A stretch of DNA of 64,000 nt, taken from NCBI GenBank assembly GCA_050257395.1, contig JBLMWU010000243.1:1-64000 (forward strand), given 5' to 3'. This DNA comes from JAIRTY01 sp050257395 (GTDB taxonomy: Bacteria; Actinomycetota; Actinomycetes; Streptosporangiales; Streptosporangiaceae). The notes under the pieces were generated by a model, which saw nothing but the letters and a program-made list of their open reading frames with translations, did not search any database and had not been told where the DNA came from. The position numbers and the translations under genes are program-made. The first letter of the stretch is position 1. Each line of letters begins with the position of its first letter. Shown piece after piece: positions 48,978 through 60,413 of the stretch.

Positions 48978-49144
48978 TTCTCTAATCGCGTGACAACGGC
49001 CATAGTGGTCCGCGAGAATCTCACCCCAGGAGTTCAGCCTTGGACAGCTCTCCAAGGCGCTAGCCGCACGGGGGGATGGTCCGCGCCGATGGCCGCGCGG
49101 GCGTCGCTAGCGCCACCCAGAGGCCATGCTCGTGGGGTGGTGCG

Positions 49145-51565
49145 ATGGTTCTGCTCGTGGTTGGCATCGCAGCCGTCATCATCGTGATCCTCGGCGCTGT
49201 TGCCTTCAGCCTCCGGTCCGGCCGGAGCGGCGGGCGCGAGGATTTCACTGCCAGGCCAGACCGCGGCTGGGAGCACGATCCACGGGCAGGCCGCCAGCCG
49301 GGCCGGGCCGACCGGACCAGAAGCGGCACCCGGCCGCGCGGATACGACGACCGGGACCGCGACTACAGCAGCTCCGGCGACCGGCGCCGTGACCGGGACA
49401 GGGACGGCAGCCGTGAGTACGCGCAGCGCCGGTCCGGCCGCTACGACTCCGCGCCCGCCGGTTACGACCGTTCGCCGTCCCGCAGCCGCCAGGCCGGGCA
49501 GGAGCGCGGGCGCACGGACGCCAGGCGCCAGACGGCCAGCTACGACACCGGCCCGGGCGAGGCACTGTATGACACCGGCTCGTTCGGCACCGGCTCCGGG
49601 CTGGCCGCCTACGACACGGGCGCGGGCCGGTACGACACCGGGACCGGCCTGGCCCCGTACGACACGGGTCCCGGCGAGGCGCTGTACGACACCGGCCCCG
49701 CCAGCTACCCCGCGGTGAGCACGCCCCGCGTCCATGCCGAGGACTACCCGTCCGACCAGTTCCCCCGGCCCAGCGGGGAACGGCGCCCGGCAGCCGCCGC
49801 TGACGCGAGCCGGGAGCCGGACCGTGCAGATGGCCGCCGTAAGCCGGCCAAGCCCGCTGCGCCCGCCAAGAGCCGCGGCCGCAGCAAGCGCGACGATGAT
49901 GACGACTGGCCCAGCACCGACTGGGACAAGCTCTCCGACGTCGACTACTGGGCGGAGCTGTCCGCGGACAAGCCGCTGGCTGCCATGGCCGAGCCCGCGA
50001 ATACGGCCAAGCCCGCCAAGCCCGCCGCCCGGGCCGACGCGGACGCCGCCGTCACCGCCCGGATCGACACCGCGCGGCTCGGATCGTCTCGCGGTGACGC
50101 CGCCCGCCCCGGGCCGTCGCGCTCCGCGCAGGCGCCGGATTCCGCGTCCTCGCGCTCCGCGTCCTCTCCCTCCGCGTCCTCTCCCTCCGCGTCCTCGCGC
50201 TCCGCGTCATCCCGCTCCGCGTCATCCCGCTCCGCGTCATCCCGCCCGGCTGCAGTGGACCCGGTCCCGGCGGCCCCGGCATCGTCCCGGTCAGCTGCGG
50301 GCAGGCCCGATACCAGCCACAAGACCCCTGGCGGCAGCGGCGCACCGGGCCCGGGCGCCAGCGGTTCCGGCCGGGAGGCCAGCCGCAGCGGCTCCCGCGC
50401 CGCCCGCCCGGCATCATCCCAGCCGCCCGCCCGCCCGGCCGCCGCCGCCGGCCAGCAGCGGGACGCGCTCACCGAGCGGCTGCCGGCCCGCCGCAACTCA
50501 CCGGCACCGGCACCGGCACCGCCGCCTGCCGGCCGCCGGGCAGGCGAGCCGAGCCTGGCGATGCTGGCCAGCCTGGCCGAGCCGTCCTCCGGCAGCTCAC
50601 GCCCGCCAGCGGACGACGACCCGCTGACCAGCCCGTCGTTCTCCCGCAACTCGGCTACCACCACCGACAGCCGGTCCTACCGCAACTCCAGGCGCAGCTC
50701 CCGCGACGACTCCGCCGCCCGGCAGCAGCCCAGCCCGGGCGGCAGGCGCGGGTACGACACCAGCCCGGGCACCACACCGCCCGGCGGGTACACCGGCCCC
50801 GACCCGGTCTCCCCCGGCAACCCCTACGGCAGCTATGTCGACGCCGCGCCCGCCAGTTACCCGGCCGAGGCCGGCTATGCCGGCGGCAACGGCCACAACG
50901 GCTACCCCGCCGCCAGTTCCGGCGGCGGCTACGCAGGCGGCAGCTACCCGGGCGGCGGCTACTCAGACAGCAGCTACCCGGGCAACGGGCACAGCCAGCA
51001 GGCCGGCAACGGGCACGCCAGCTATGGTGCCGACTCCGCCGCCGGGTACCCGGACAGCAGCCCCAACGGGTATGGCACGAGCTCCCCTGCCGGCTACCAG
51101 CCCGGCCCCGGCGGCGAGTACGGCGCGGGCACGCCGTCCAGCTACCCGGGCAACGGGCACAGCCAGCAGGCCGGCAACGGGCACGCCAGCTATGGTGCCG
51201 GCTCCGCCGCCGGGTACCCGGACAGCAGCCACAACGGCTACGGCACGAGTTCCCCCGCCAGCTACCAGCAGCCGTCCTACCAGCCAGCGCTCTCCGCCCC
51301 GCCGCCGGCCCTCCCGGCCGGCAACGGCCACCAGGGTTCCTGGTACGGCGACTCGCGCACGGTCAATGTGCCGCCGCCATCCGGTGCCGCCCAGTACCCG
51401 TATCCGCCCGCTGGCGAGCAGTACCAGGACAACGGGTACGGCGCCGCCGCGGACAGCTCAGGCGCCGGCTACCACGAGAACTACGGCCAGTACAACGGCT
51501 ACCAGGCCGAGCACGGCGGTTACGGAGCCGACCCGTACGGGAACGGTTACCAGGGCCAGGGTTGA
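49145..51565 (+). CDS. Single-pass membrane protein with very long disordered, repeat-rich tail
   Basis: An 806-residue protein. One N-terminal helix (VLLVVGIAAVIIVILGAVAF) is followed by ~780 residues of low-complexity sequence. Sections in order: Arg/Asp/Tyr-rich (about 25-130); YDTG-containing repeats (about 133-185); Lys/Ala-rich; a likely folded or binding block DDDDWPSTDWDKLSDVDYWAEL (about 252-272); seven SASS(R/P) pentapeptides (333-367); Ser/Pro/Ala-rich; and a C-terminal ~250 residues rich in Tyr, Gly, Asn, Ser and Pro. The tail is probably cytoplasmic. The W/D block is the only part that looks conserved. Scaffolding or condensate formation is speculation. ATG 49145 begins just before the helix; upstream in-frame starts add no family sequence. 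Confidence 0.75.
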   Translation: MVLLVVGIAAVIIVILGAVAFSLRSGRSGGREDFTARPDRGWEHDPRAGRQPGRADRTRSGTRPRGYDDRDRDYSSSGDRRRDRDRDGSREYAQRRSGRYDSAPAGYDRSPSRSRQAGQERGRTDARRQTASYDTGPGEALYDTGSFGTGSGLAAYDTGAGRYDTGTGLAPYDTGPGEALYDTGPASYPAVSTPRVHAEDYPSDQFPRPSGERRPAAAADASREPDRADGRRKPAKPAAPAKSRGRSKRDDDDDWPSTDWDKLSDVDYWAELSADKPLAAMAEPANTAKPAKPAARADADAAVTARIDTARLGSSRGDAARPGPSRSAQAPDSASSRSASSPSASSPSASSRSASSRSASSRSASSRPAAVDPVPAAPASSRSAAGRPDTSHKTPGGSGAPGPGASGSGREASRSGSRAARPASSQPPARPAAAAGQQRDALTERLPARRNSPAPAPAPPPAGRRAGEPSLAMLASLAEPSSGSSRPPADDDPLTSPSFSRNSATTTDSRSYRNSRRSSRDDSAARQQPSPGGRRGYDTSPGTTPPGGYTGPDPVSPGNPYGSYVDAAPASYPAEAGYAGGNGHNGYPAASSGGGYAGGSYPGGGYSDSSYPGNGHSQQAGNGHASYGADSAAGYPDSSPNGYGTSSPAGYQPGPGGEYGAGTPSSYPGNGHSQQAGNGHASYGAGSAAGYPDSSHNGYGTSSPASYQQPSYQPALSAPPPALPAGNGHQGSWYGDSRTVNVPPPSGAAQYPYPPAGEQYQDNGYGAAADSSGAGYHENYGQYNGYQAEHGGYGADPYGNGYQGQG
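50141..50245 (+). repeat. Seven tandem 15-bp units
   Basis: Seven units of consensus TCCGCGTCCTCSCGC, in register, encode SASSR or SASSP within the disordered membrane protein. Units 2-3 are identical and units 5-7 are identical, which indicates recent slippage. Confidence 0.9.
50971..51100 (+). repeat. 130-bp direct repeat, copy 1
   Basis: First of two nearly identical in-frame 130-bp segments. It codes for a Tyr/Gly/Asn/Ser-rich block containing SYPGNGHSQQAGNGHASYG. Copy 2 starts 168 bp later. Confidence 0.9.
51139..51268 (+). repeat. 130-bp direct repeat, copy 2
   Basis: Second copy; it differs from copy 1 by only a few substitutions, mostly near its 3' end. The duplication keeps the frame, so length change by recombination is likely. 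Confidence 0.9.
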
Positions 51566-51614
51566 CAAGCGCCGCCTGCACGCGCGGACAATGGCCCACC
51601 AACGCTAGGCAGGG

Positions 51615-51908
51615 ATGACGGTGAACGGCCCTCGCGACCATGCCCGCACGTACCACCTGCACCGGCTGGCGGCTGCTCTCGACACCGAAGGCCTGCACGC
51701 CACGGTGCGGGCGACCTACCCGCCCGCCCTGCACATCTTCACCCCGGGCGCGGCGATGCTCGCTGAGAGCATCGACTGCACGCCCAGCACGGACGACACC
51801 GGCCGGCTGCGCTGGTTCTACCGCTGGTCCTGGGGTGAGCTGCTGCACGACGCCGAGGACCCCGGCGCGGCGGCAGCCAAGATCGCAGGTGTTCTCTCCG
51901 CGCGCTGA
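51615..51908 (+). CDS. Small conserved hypothetical protein
   Basis: A 97-residue soluble protein (HRLAAALDTEGLHATVRATYPPALHIFTPGAAMLAESIDC, then LRWFYRWSWGELLHDAEDP). It looks like actinobacterial hypothetical proteins often found near signalling genes; no function is known. AGGG abuts the ATG at 51615, while GTG 51621 would have a six-base spacing. It ends directly against the convergent kinase gene. Confidence 0.65.
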   Translation: MTVNGPRDHARTYHLHRLAAALDTEGLHATVRATYPPALHIFTPGAAMLAESIDCTPSTDDTGRLRWFYRWSWGELLHDAEDPGAAAAKIAGVLSAR

Positions 51909-53228
<1,320 letters not shown>

Positions 53229-53382
53229 GAGGCCTGTCCCTACCCACCTCCGCGGCATGCAACCTGAGTTGCGCGCCCGGCGGCGGGCCGCGATAATCCT
53301 CCTGCGGCGGCACCCCGGGAGGGCGCCCCGCTGGGTCCAGAGACGCGGCCCCTTGCCCTTGGTGCTGAGGCAGGTGGTTGCC

Positions 53383-53817
53383 GTGTCCGCAGATTACTAT
53401 CCGGTCCGCTGGGCCGGCCGGCTGGCCGTTGTCATGCTGCCCGGCGAGATCGACGTGGCCAATGCCCCGGCGATCCTGGGCAAGCTGCTGTCGGTGCTGG
53501 ACCGTGAGCCGGTCACCCTGATCGTGGACATGACCGCGACCACGTTCTGCGATTCCGCCGGGGTGAACGCCGTCGTGCGCGCCTATAAGCGCGCCAGCGC
53601 CGCTGGCATCGAACTGCGGCTGGTCATGCCGGTCCCGGCGGTGCGCCGGGTGTTCACCGTGACCGGGCTGGACCGGCTGATCGACACCTATCCCAGCCTG
53701 GCCGCGTCGCTGGCGGGACGCCCGGCCGGTGAGCCGCGCAGCGCCGGGCCGGTGACGGCGTGGCCAGCGGGGACCGGCACCGAGCCGGATACGGACGAGC
53801 CGCTTCCTCAGCCGTAG
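53383..53817 (+). CDS. STAS-domain anti-sigma-factor antagonist
   Basis: A 144-residue STAS protein (about 5-110). It has LAVVMLPGEIDVANAP, then LIVDMTATTFCDSAGVNAVVRA, where Ser58 is the expected phosphorylation site. In partner-switching systems the unphosphorylated form binds an anti-sigma factor kinase. The GTG at 53383 is chosen; GTG 53374 is in frame. The C-terminal ~30 residues are disordered. It overlaps the convergent GAF-ANTAR gene by 10 bp. No anti-sigma or sigma gene is adjacent. Confidence 0.85.
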   Translation: MSADYYPVRWAGRLAVVMLPGEIDVANAPAILGKLLSVLDREPVTLIVDMTATTFCDSAGVNAVVRAYKRASAAGIELRLVMPVPAVRRVFTVTGLDRLIDTYPSLAASLAGRPAGEPRSAGPVTAWPAGTGTEPDTDEPLPQP

Positions 53818-54551
53818 TCGAAGGGCGGCGGCGCGGGCGGCTCGCCGCTCACGCTGGTGATGATCTCGCGCGCGAGCTCGCGCACCTTGATGTTGCGGTG
53901 CTGGGAGGCGGTCCGCAGGATCCCGAACGCCTTGGCCTGGCTGCACCGCTCCTGAGCCATGATCACGCCGACCGCCTGGTCGATGACGGCGCGGGACGCC
54001 AGCGACGCGCGCAGCTGGCCGGTCAGCGACGCGTAGGAGGCCAGCCGGGACGCCAGCGCCAGCGCACCGGAGCCGTGCTCGGCGAACTGCGCGGCGCGGC
54101 GCGTCTCGGCCTCGCCGAAGCCGGCTGTCACCGGCGCGTACAGGTTGAGCGCGCCAGCGGGCTCCCCGTCCGCTGTCAGCGGGAATGACAGGGTCGACCG
54201 CACCCCCAGCTGAGCGGCCCGCTCGCAGAAACCGGGCCAGCGGGTCTCCGCCGCCGTGTCCTCGATGCGCACCCGCGTCCCGGACCGCATGGATTCCAGG
54301 CAGGGACCGTCGCCGAGCTCGTACTGGAGCTCGTCCACGTCCGCGGCCAGCTCGTGGCTGCACGCCACCGTGAACGGCCGGGCCCCGGTGCCCAGCGTCA
54401 TGCCGCAGGAAAGCCCGCCAGTCACCAGCCGGGCGGCCTGGGCGACCAGCTCACGCAGGAACTCCTCGACCGTGTCCGTGCTGAGCAGGGTCTTCTGCAG
54501 CTCGGCGATGCTCGCCGGCACGTCGTCCTCGTGCTCCCGCTGCTGTGTCAT
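53808..54551 (-). CDS. GAF-ANTAR regulator 1
   Basis: A 247-residue protein with an N-terminal GAF sensor (about 15-165, containing YELGDGPCLESMRSGTRVRIED) and a C-terminal ANTAR RNA-binding domain (about 175-235; LRASLASRAVIDQAVGVIMAQ, then AKAFGILRTASQHRNIKVRELA). ANTAR proteins act as antiterminators on paired hairpins. The ATG has GGGAGG seven bases upstream. A second GAF-ANTAR gene lies directly upstream in the same direction. Confidence 0.9.
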   Translation of the reverse strand: MTQQREHEDDVPASIAELQKTLLSTDTVEEFLRELVAQAARLVTGGLSCGMTLGTGARPFTVACSHELAADVDELQYELGDGPCLESMRSGTRVRIEDTAAETRWPGFCERAAQLGVRSTLSFPLTADGEPAGALNLYAPVTAGFGEAETRRAAQFAEHGSGALALASRLASYASLTGQLRASLASRAVIDQAVGVIMAQERCSQAKAFGILRTASQHRNIKVRELAREIITSVSGEPPAPPPFDYG

Positions 54552-54620
54552 GGCCCGCCCTCCCAGCCTGATGAGCACTGCAGCTCCCCGGGCCCGGGGC
54601 GCCCAAACCGGCGCCGCCGC

Positions 54621-55322
54621 TCAGGCCGCCAGGTCGAGCCTGCGCGCGACCACATCCCCGGCGACTTCCCTGAGATGCCGTCCGGTGACGTACGCGTGGC
54701 CGCGCAGCTGCGCGAGCGCCTGGTCGGTCGTCACATGGAGCTGGCTGACCAGCATCCCGGTTGCCTGGTGCACGACCGCCCGCGATGACCAGCAGTCCTC
54801 GCAGCCCGGCTCCGTGACGGAGCGGTAGGCGGAAGGGTCCCGCGCCAGGCTGCTGGCGGCCAGGTCGGCCAGGAACTGCGCGTCGGCCAGCGGCTCACCG
54901 TCCGGTGCCGGCAGCACCCGGTAGAGGGTGATCACGCCGATGGTCTGGCCGGCGAAGCACATCGGGATCGACCAGAGCAGCCCGTCGCTGCCGATCACCC
55001 CGGCCGCGGCCGGGATGAAGTGCTGCCACCGGGCCGCTGCGGACCGGTCCAGGCCGGTCCGGATCGGCCGGCCGGAGTCGAAGGCGTCCATGCCCGGTCC
55101 TTCCCCGAGCACGTCCTGCAGGTTGTCCAGCGCGTCGGCACGCCGGTCAGTGGCGCACAGGGCTGTCCGCTGCGGCGTCGCGGTCTCCACCGTGAGCACG
55201 GCACCGTCCGCTTGCAGCAGCTCTCGCACCACCTGGCAGGCCCGCCAGGCAACCTCGTTAGTCGCGGGCTCGTCCGCCAGCGCCCAGGCCAGGCGGTCGA
55301 GCGGCGCGGTGTCCCGAGTCAC
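54621..55322 (-). CDS. GAF-ANTAR regulator 2
   Basis: A 233-residue GAF-ANTAR protein, diverged from its neighbour. The GAF region includes VLGEGPGMDAFDSGRPIR and GLLWSIPMCFAGQTIGVITLYR. The ANTAR region reads WSSRAVVHQATGMLVSQLHVTTDQALAQLRGHAYVTGRHLREVA. GTG 55322 is chosen because GGGGAGAG lies four bases upstream. The gap to GAF-ANTAR 1 is 69 bp, so they may be one operon. Confidence 0.88.
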   Translation of the reverse strand: MTRDTAPLDRLAWALADEPATNEVAWRACQVVRELLQADGAVLTVETATPQRTALCATDRRADALDNLQDVLGEGPGMDAFDSGRPIRTGLDRSAAARWQHFIPAAAGVIGSDGLLWSIPMCFAGQTIGVITLYRVLPAPDGEPLADAQFLADLAASSLARDPSAYRSVTEPGCEDCWSSRAVVHQATGMLVSQLHVTTDQALAQLRGHAYVTGRHLREVAGDVVARRLDLAA

Positions 55323-55463
55323 CGAGCTCTCCCCCCGCGGGCCGCCCGGCCGAAACCGGGGTTCAGCCGGGCCCCGCTCGTCCGATCTGTATTGGCAACG
55401 AAGGTTACCCTTTATCTTCCGACCTATGCATCCCGCCGCTGCGGCAGGCGCCAGGCCGCTCAC

Positions 55464-57083
<1,620 letters not shown>

Positions 57084-57276
57084 GGGAGCACCCCGCCGTG
57101 TCATCGGACGAGACCCGCCGGGCAAGAAGCCGCCTCGGGCGCGGGCCGGATAGGCGCTCACTGCAGCACGCGACGAGGGTGCCATGCCGGCGGCCCGCAG
57201 GCAACCGGATAAAGAGCGCTGGCCGGGCTGGTGATGCTGACCGTGCGCGACCAGCGGGCGGTGAGCGGAGGTACCG

Positions 57277-57292
57277 TGCACTCAGCAGTGCA
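57277..57292. promoter_or_regulatory. Palindrome upstream of sugar-acid dehydratase
   Basis: TGCACT-CAGC-AGTGCA is a perfect 6-bp inverted repeat ending 21 bp before the dehydratase ATG. It could be the operator of a repressor encoded elsewhere, acting on the dehydratase/aldolase pair. Confidence 0.4.
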
Positions 57293-57313
57293 GCCAACCG
57301 GAAGGCGGGATGC

Positions 57314-59044
57314 ATGACGGAAGTGCCCGGCGGCGCGGGACACCGCAGCGCCGAGTGGTTCGGTGCCAGCGGGCGCGCCGGGATGATCTACCGGTCGTGG
57401 ATGCGCAATCAGGGCTTCACCGGTGAGGTGTTCGACGGGCGGCCGGTCATCGGGATCGCCACCACCTGGTCGGAACTGGCACCCTGCAACGCGCATCTGC
57501 ACCGGGTCGCCGAATCGGTCAAGCGGGGGGTCTGGCAGGCGGGCGGCTTCCCGCTGGAGTTCCCGGCGATGGCGCTGGGCGAGACCCTGCTCCGGCCGAC
57601 CGCCATGCTGTACCGCAATCTGCTGGCGATGGAGGCGGAGGAGCTCATCCGCGCCAATCCGCTGGACGGGGTGGTGCTCCTGTCCGGCTGCGACAAGACC
57701 ACCCCCGGCCTGCTGATGGCCGCGGCCAGCGTGGATCTGCCCGCGCTGATGGTCACCGGCGGGCCGATGCTCAACGACAAGTACCAGGGCATGGACGTGG
57801 GGTCCGGCACCCAGGTGTGGCGGTTCGAGGAGGAGATGCGGGTCGGCGCGATGACCGCGGAGGAGTGCGCCTTCGCCGAGAGCTGCATGGCCCGGTCCAA
57901 CGGCCACTGCATGACCATGGGCACCGCCTCCACCATGGCGTCGATGGCCGAGGCGCTCGGCATGCAGCTGCCCTACTCGGCGACCTGGCCGGCGGTGGAC
58001 GCGCGGCGGTACGAGACCGCGCAGCGGGCCGGCCAGCAGATCGTCACGCTGGTCGGCAAGGACCTGCGGCCGTCGCAGATCATGACCCGGCAGGCGTTCG
58101 AGAACGCCATCCGGGTCAACGCGGCCATCGGCGGTTCGACCAACGCGGTGATCCACCTGCTGGCCATCGCCGGGCGGCTGGGGGTGCCGCTGTCGCTCGA
58201 CGACTTCGACGCCCTCGCCCGGGACGTGCCCACGCTGGTGAACCTGCAGCCCTCCGGCAAGTACCTGATGGAGGACTTCTGCTACGCCGGCGGCCTGCCC
58301 GCGGTCATGGCCGAGCTCGGCAGGCTGCTGCACACCGATGCGGTCACGGTGACCGGCGCCAGCGTCGGCGCGAACGTCGGGGGCGCGGCCTGCTGGAACC
58401 GGGACGTCATCACCACCATGGCGGATCCGTTCCAGCCCGCCGGGACCGGCACCGCGGTGCTGCGCGGCAATCTGGCGCCGGGCGGGGCGGTCATCAAGCA
58501 GTCGGCGGCGTCCGCGCACCTGCTCCGCCACCGCGGCCAGGCCATGGTGTTCGACTGCCCGGAGGACTACTACGCGGTCGCGGACGACCCGGAGCTGCCG
58601 GTGGACGAGACCACTGTCCTGGTCATCCGCAACTGCGGTCCGCGCGGCTATCCGGGGATGCCCGAGGTGAGCAACGTGCCGCTGCCCACCAAGCTGCTCA
58701 AGGCCGGGGTGCGCGACATGGTGCGCATCTGCGACGGCCGGATGTCGGGCACCGCGTTCGGCACGGTCGTGCTGCACGTCGCGCCGGAAGCCGCGGCCGG
58801 CGGGCCGCTCGCGCTGGTGCGCAACGGCGACTGGGTGGAGCTGGACGTGCCCGCCCGGCGGCTGCACCTCGACGTGACCGACACTGAGCTGGCGCAGCGG
58901 CACAGCCAGTGGCACCCGCCGCCGCCCGCGGCCCGCGGCTGGGTCAAGCTGTACACCGAGCACGTGCTGCAGGCGGACGCGGGTGCGGACCTGGATTTCC
59001 TGGTTGGCGCCAGCGGCCACGAGGTTCCCCGGGACTCCCACTGA
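57314..59044 (+). CDS. IlvD/Edd-family dehydratase, sugar-acid type
   Basis: A 576-residue Fe-S dehydratase. The N-terminus HRSAEWFGASGRAGMIYRSWMRNQG matches L-arabonate/xylonate-type enzymes better than valine-pathway IlvD. Cluster-ligand cysteines are in LAPCNAHLHRV, LLSGCDKTTPG and GHCMTMGTASTMA. Such enzymes remove water from aldonic acids to give 2-keto-3-deoxy acids. The DHDPS-type aldolase gene directly downstream supports a non-phosphorylative sugar-acid route. ATG 57314 gives the family N-terminus. Confidence 0.88.
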   Translation: MTEVPGGAGHRSAEWFGASGRAGMIYRSWMRNQGFTGEVFDGRPVIGIATTWSELAPCNAHLHRVAESVKRGVWQAGGFPLEFPAMALGETLLRPTAMLYRNLLAMEAEELIRANPLDGVVLLSGCDKTTPGLLMAAASVDLPALMVTGGPMLNDKYQGMDVGSGTQVWRFEEEMRVGAMTAEECAFAESCMARSNGHCMTMGTASTMASMAEALGMQLPYSATWPAVDARRYETAQRAGQQIVTLVGKDLRPSQIMTRQAFENAIRVNAAIGGSTNAVIHLLAIAGRLGVPLSLDDFDALARDVPTLVNLQPSGKYLMEDFCYAGGLPAVMAELGRLLHTDAVTVTGASVGANVGGAACWNRDVITTMADPFQPAGTGTAVLRGNLAPGGAVIKQSAASAHLLRHRGQAMVFDCPEDYYAVADDPELPVDETTVLVIRNCGPRGYPGMPEVSNVPLPTKLLKAGVRDMVRICDGRMSGTAFGTVVLHVAPEAAAGGPLALVRNGDWVELDVPARRLHLDVTDTELAQRHSQWHPPPPAARGWVKLYTEHVLQADAGADLDFLVGASGHEVPRDSH

Positions 59045-59060
59045 TGCCAGGAGGCTGTTG

Positions 59061-59840
59061 ATGACCCACGCGCCCGCTGCCGGAGCCCCGTTCACCGGGG
59101 TGGGAGTCGCCCTCGCCACGTTCTTCGACGACGCGGACGAGGTCGATTACGCCGCGACCGCCCGGCATGCCGCCCGGCTCGCCGAGCTCGGCGTCCGCGC
59201 GATCGTCGTGGCCGGCACCACCGGTGAGGCGGACGCGCTCACCGATGACGAGCGGGTGCGGCTGTTCGCCGCGGTTCGCGAGGCCGTGCCGGAGGTGCCG
59301 CTGATCGCCGGCACCGGCGCCGTGTCCAACCGGCAGGCGCGCGCCCTGACCGAGGCGGCGGTGCACGCCGGCGCCGACGCGGTGATCGCCCGCTCCCCGC
59401 GCGGGGTGTCCGACCCGACGCGGTACTACCAGGCTGTCGCCGGGGCGGCCGCGTCGGTGCCCGTCCTCGCCTATCACTTCCCGGCGGTGGCGCCGCCCGG
59501 GATCAGCCTCGACGTGCTGGAGACGCTGCCGGTGGCCGGCTGCAAGGACTCCTCGGGCGACCTGGAGCGGCTGCTCGCCACCCGGGCCCGGTGGCAGGGC
59601 TGGCTGTACACGGGCTCGTCGGCGCTGCTGCTGCCCGCGGGGCAGGTCGGCTGCGCGGGCGCGATCCTGGCGCTCGCCAACGTGGAGCCGGAACTGTGCG
59701 CGGCCGCGTTCGGCGGCGATGCGGATGCCCAGCTGAAGCTGATGCCGTCGCACCTGGCGTCGGGCCGGGACTTCCCGCGCGGCGTCAAGCACCTCATGGC
59801 CCAGCGTTTCGGCACCTCCGAAGCTGCCCGCATGGGCTGA
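59061..59840 (+). CDS. DHDPS-family aldolase/dehydratase
   Basis: A 259-residue TIM-barrel class I enzyme. The Schiff-base Lys162 is in AGCKDSSGD, Tyr138 is in LAYHFP, and AGTTGEADALT is the GTTGE motif. It is shorter than typical DapA (about 290), and the genomic pairing with the sugar-acid dehydratase points to cleavage or dehydration of a 2-keto-3-deoxy acid rather than lysine synthesis. The ATG has GGAGG six bases upstream, 16 bp after the dehydratase stop, so the two form an operon. Confidence 0.88.
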   Translation: MTHAPAAGAPFTGVGVALATFFDDADEVDYAATARHAARLAELGVRAIVVAGTTGEADALTDDERVRLFAAVREAVPEVPLIAGTGAVSNRQARALTEAAVHAGADAVIARSPRGVSDPTRYYQAVAGAAASVPVLAYHFPAVAPPGISLDVLETLPVAGCKDSSGDLERLLATRARWQGWLYTGSSALLLPAGQVGCAGAILALANVEPELCAAAFGGDADAQLKLMPSHLASGRDFPRGVKHLMAQRFGTSEAARMG

Positions 59841-59860
59841 GCACTTTTCCTGTTTGCGGG

Positions 59861-59907
59861 CCCTGGGGCGGGGAAGTCAGCAAGTTTGTGTTAGCCCCGT
59901 CCCAGGG
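59861..59907 (+). promoter_or_regulatory. Hairpin overlapping Shine-Dalgarno of first DUF6458 gene
   Basis: CCCTGGGGCGGGG (59861-59873) pairs with CCCCGTCCCAGGG (59895-59907), 13 bp with one wobble and a 21-nt loop. The 3' arm includes part of AGGGAGG, the ribosome site for the ATG at 59917. It may end the aldolase transcript or dampen translation of the next gene. Confidence 0.5.
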
Positions 59908-59916
59908 AGGGACATC

Positions 59917-60225
59917 ATGACGATCGGTGCCGCACTCCTGCTGATCGCTGCGGGCGCCGTGCTGAGGTTCGCCATCTCCACCGAGAGCGTGGGTGGCTTC
60001 AACCTCTTCATCATCGGCGACATCCTGATGGCCGTGGGGGCCGTGGGTCTGCTGCTCTGGCTGGTGATCTGGCTGCCCCGGAGCCGCAGCCGCCGCGCCG
60101 CTTATGAAGCGCCGCCGGACGTGCCGCCCCGTGCCCGGGAACCGTACCGGGATGGCCGTTACGGCGACGGGTACCCGGCCGATCAGGCCCCGGCGGACCG
60201 CTACCCCACCGAGCCCTACCGGTAA
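59917..60225 (+). CDS. DUF6458-like small membrane protein A
   Basis: A 102-residue protein. Two helices (IGAALLLIAAGAVLRFAI and IGDILMAVGAVGLLLWLVIWLP) flank a short loop; this two-helix unit starting M(S/T)IG and ending in a W-LP segment matches DUF6458. A ~45-residue cytoplasmic tail rich in Arg, Pro and Tyr follows, ending ADRYPTEPYR. The ATG has GGGAGG six bases upstream. The next gene is a paralogue. The function is unknown. Confidence 0.8.
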   Translation: MTIGAALLLIAAGAVLRFAISTESVGGFNLFIIGDILMAVGAVGLLLWLVIWLPRSRSRRAAYEAPPDVPPRAREPYRDGRYGDGYPADQAPADRYPTEPYR

Positions 60226-60249
60226 GCGGCAGCATCCGCGCTGACGCAC

Positions 60250-60288
60250 GCCGCCGCCCGGGACGTCCCGTCCGGCCCGGGTGGCGGC
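60250..60288 (+). terminator. Terminator between the DUF6458 paralogues
   Basis: A 13-bp stem (arm GCCGCCGCCCGGG, one wobble) with a 13-nt loop follows 24 bp after the first gene's stop. The second gene thus probably has its own promoter. Confidence 0.6.
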
Positions 60289-60413
60289 GCTGCGCTCCTC
60301 ACTGAGGGCCCGCCCGCCGCGTCTCCAGAAACCTGGGTGCCGACCGCTTTTTCCTGCCTCGTCCCTGCCGATGTGCATAGGGTTGAGCTTTGGTCACTCA
60401 TTGGAGGCGAGAT

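Noticed and set aside
50141..51268. CRISPR-like array in the 49-51 kb repeats
   Set aside because: The 15-bp units are directly adjacent without spacers and the 130-bp copies are coding duplications in frame, so they are minisatellites within a gene.
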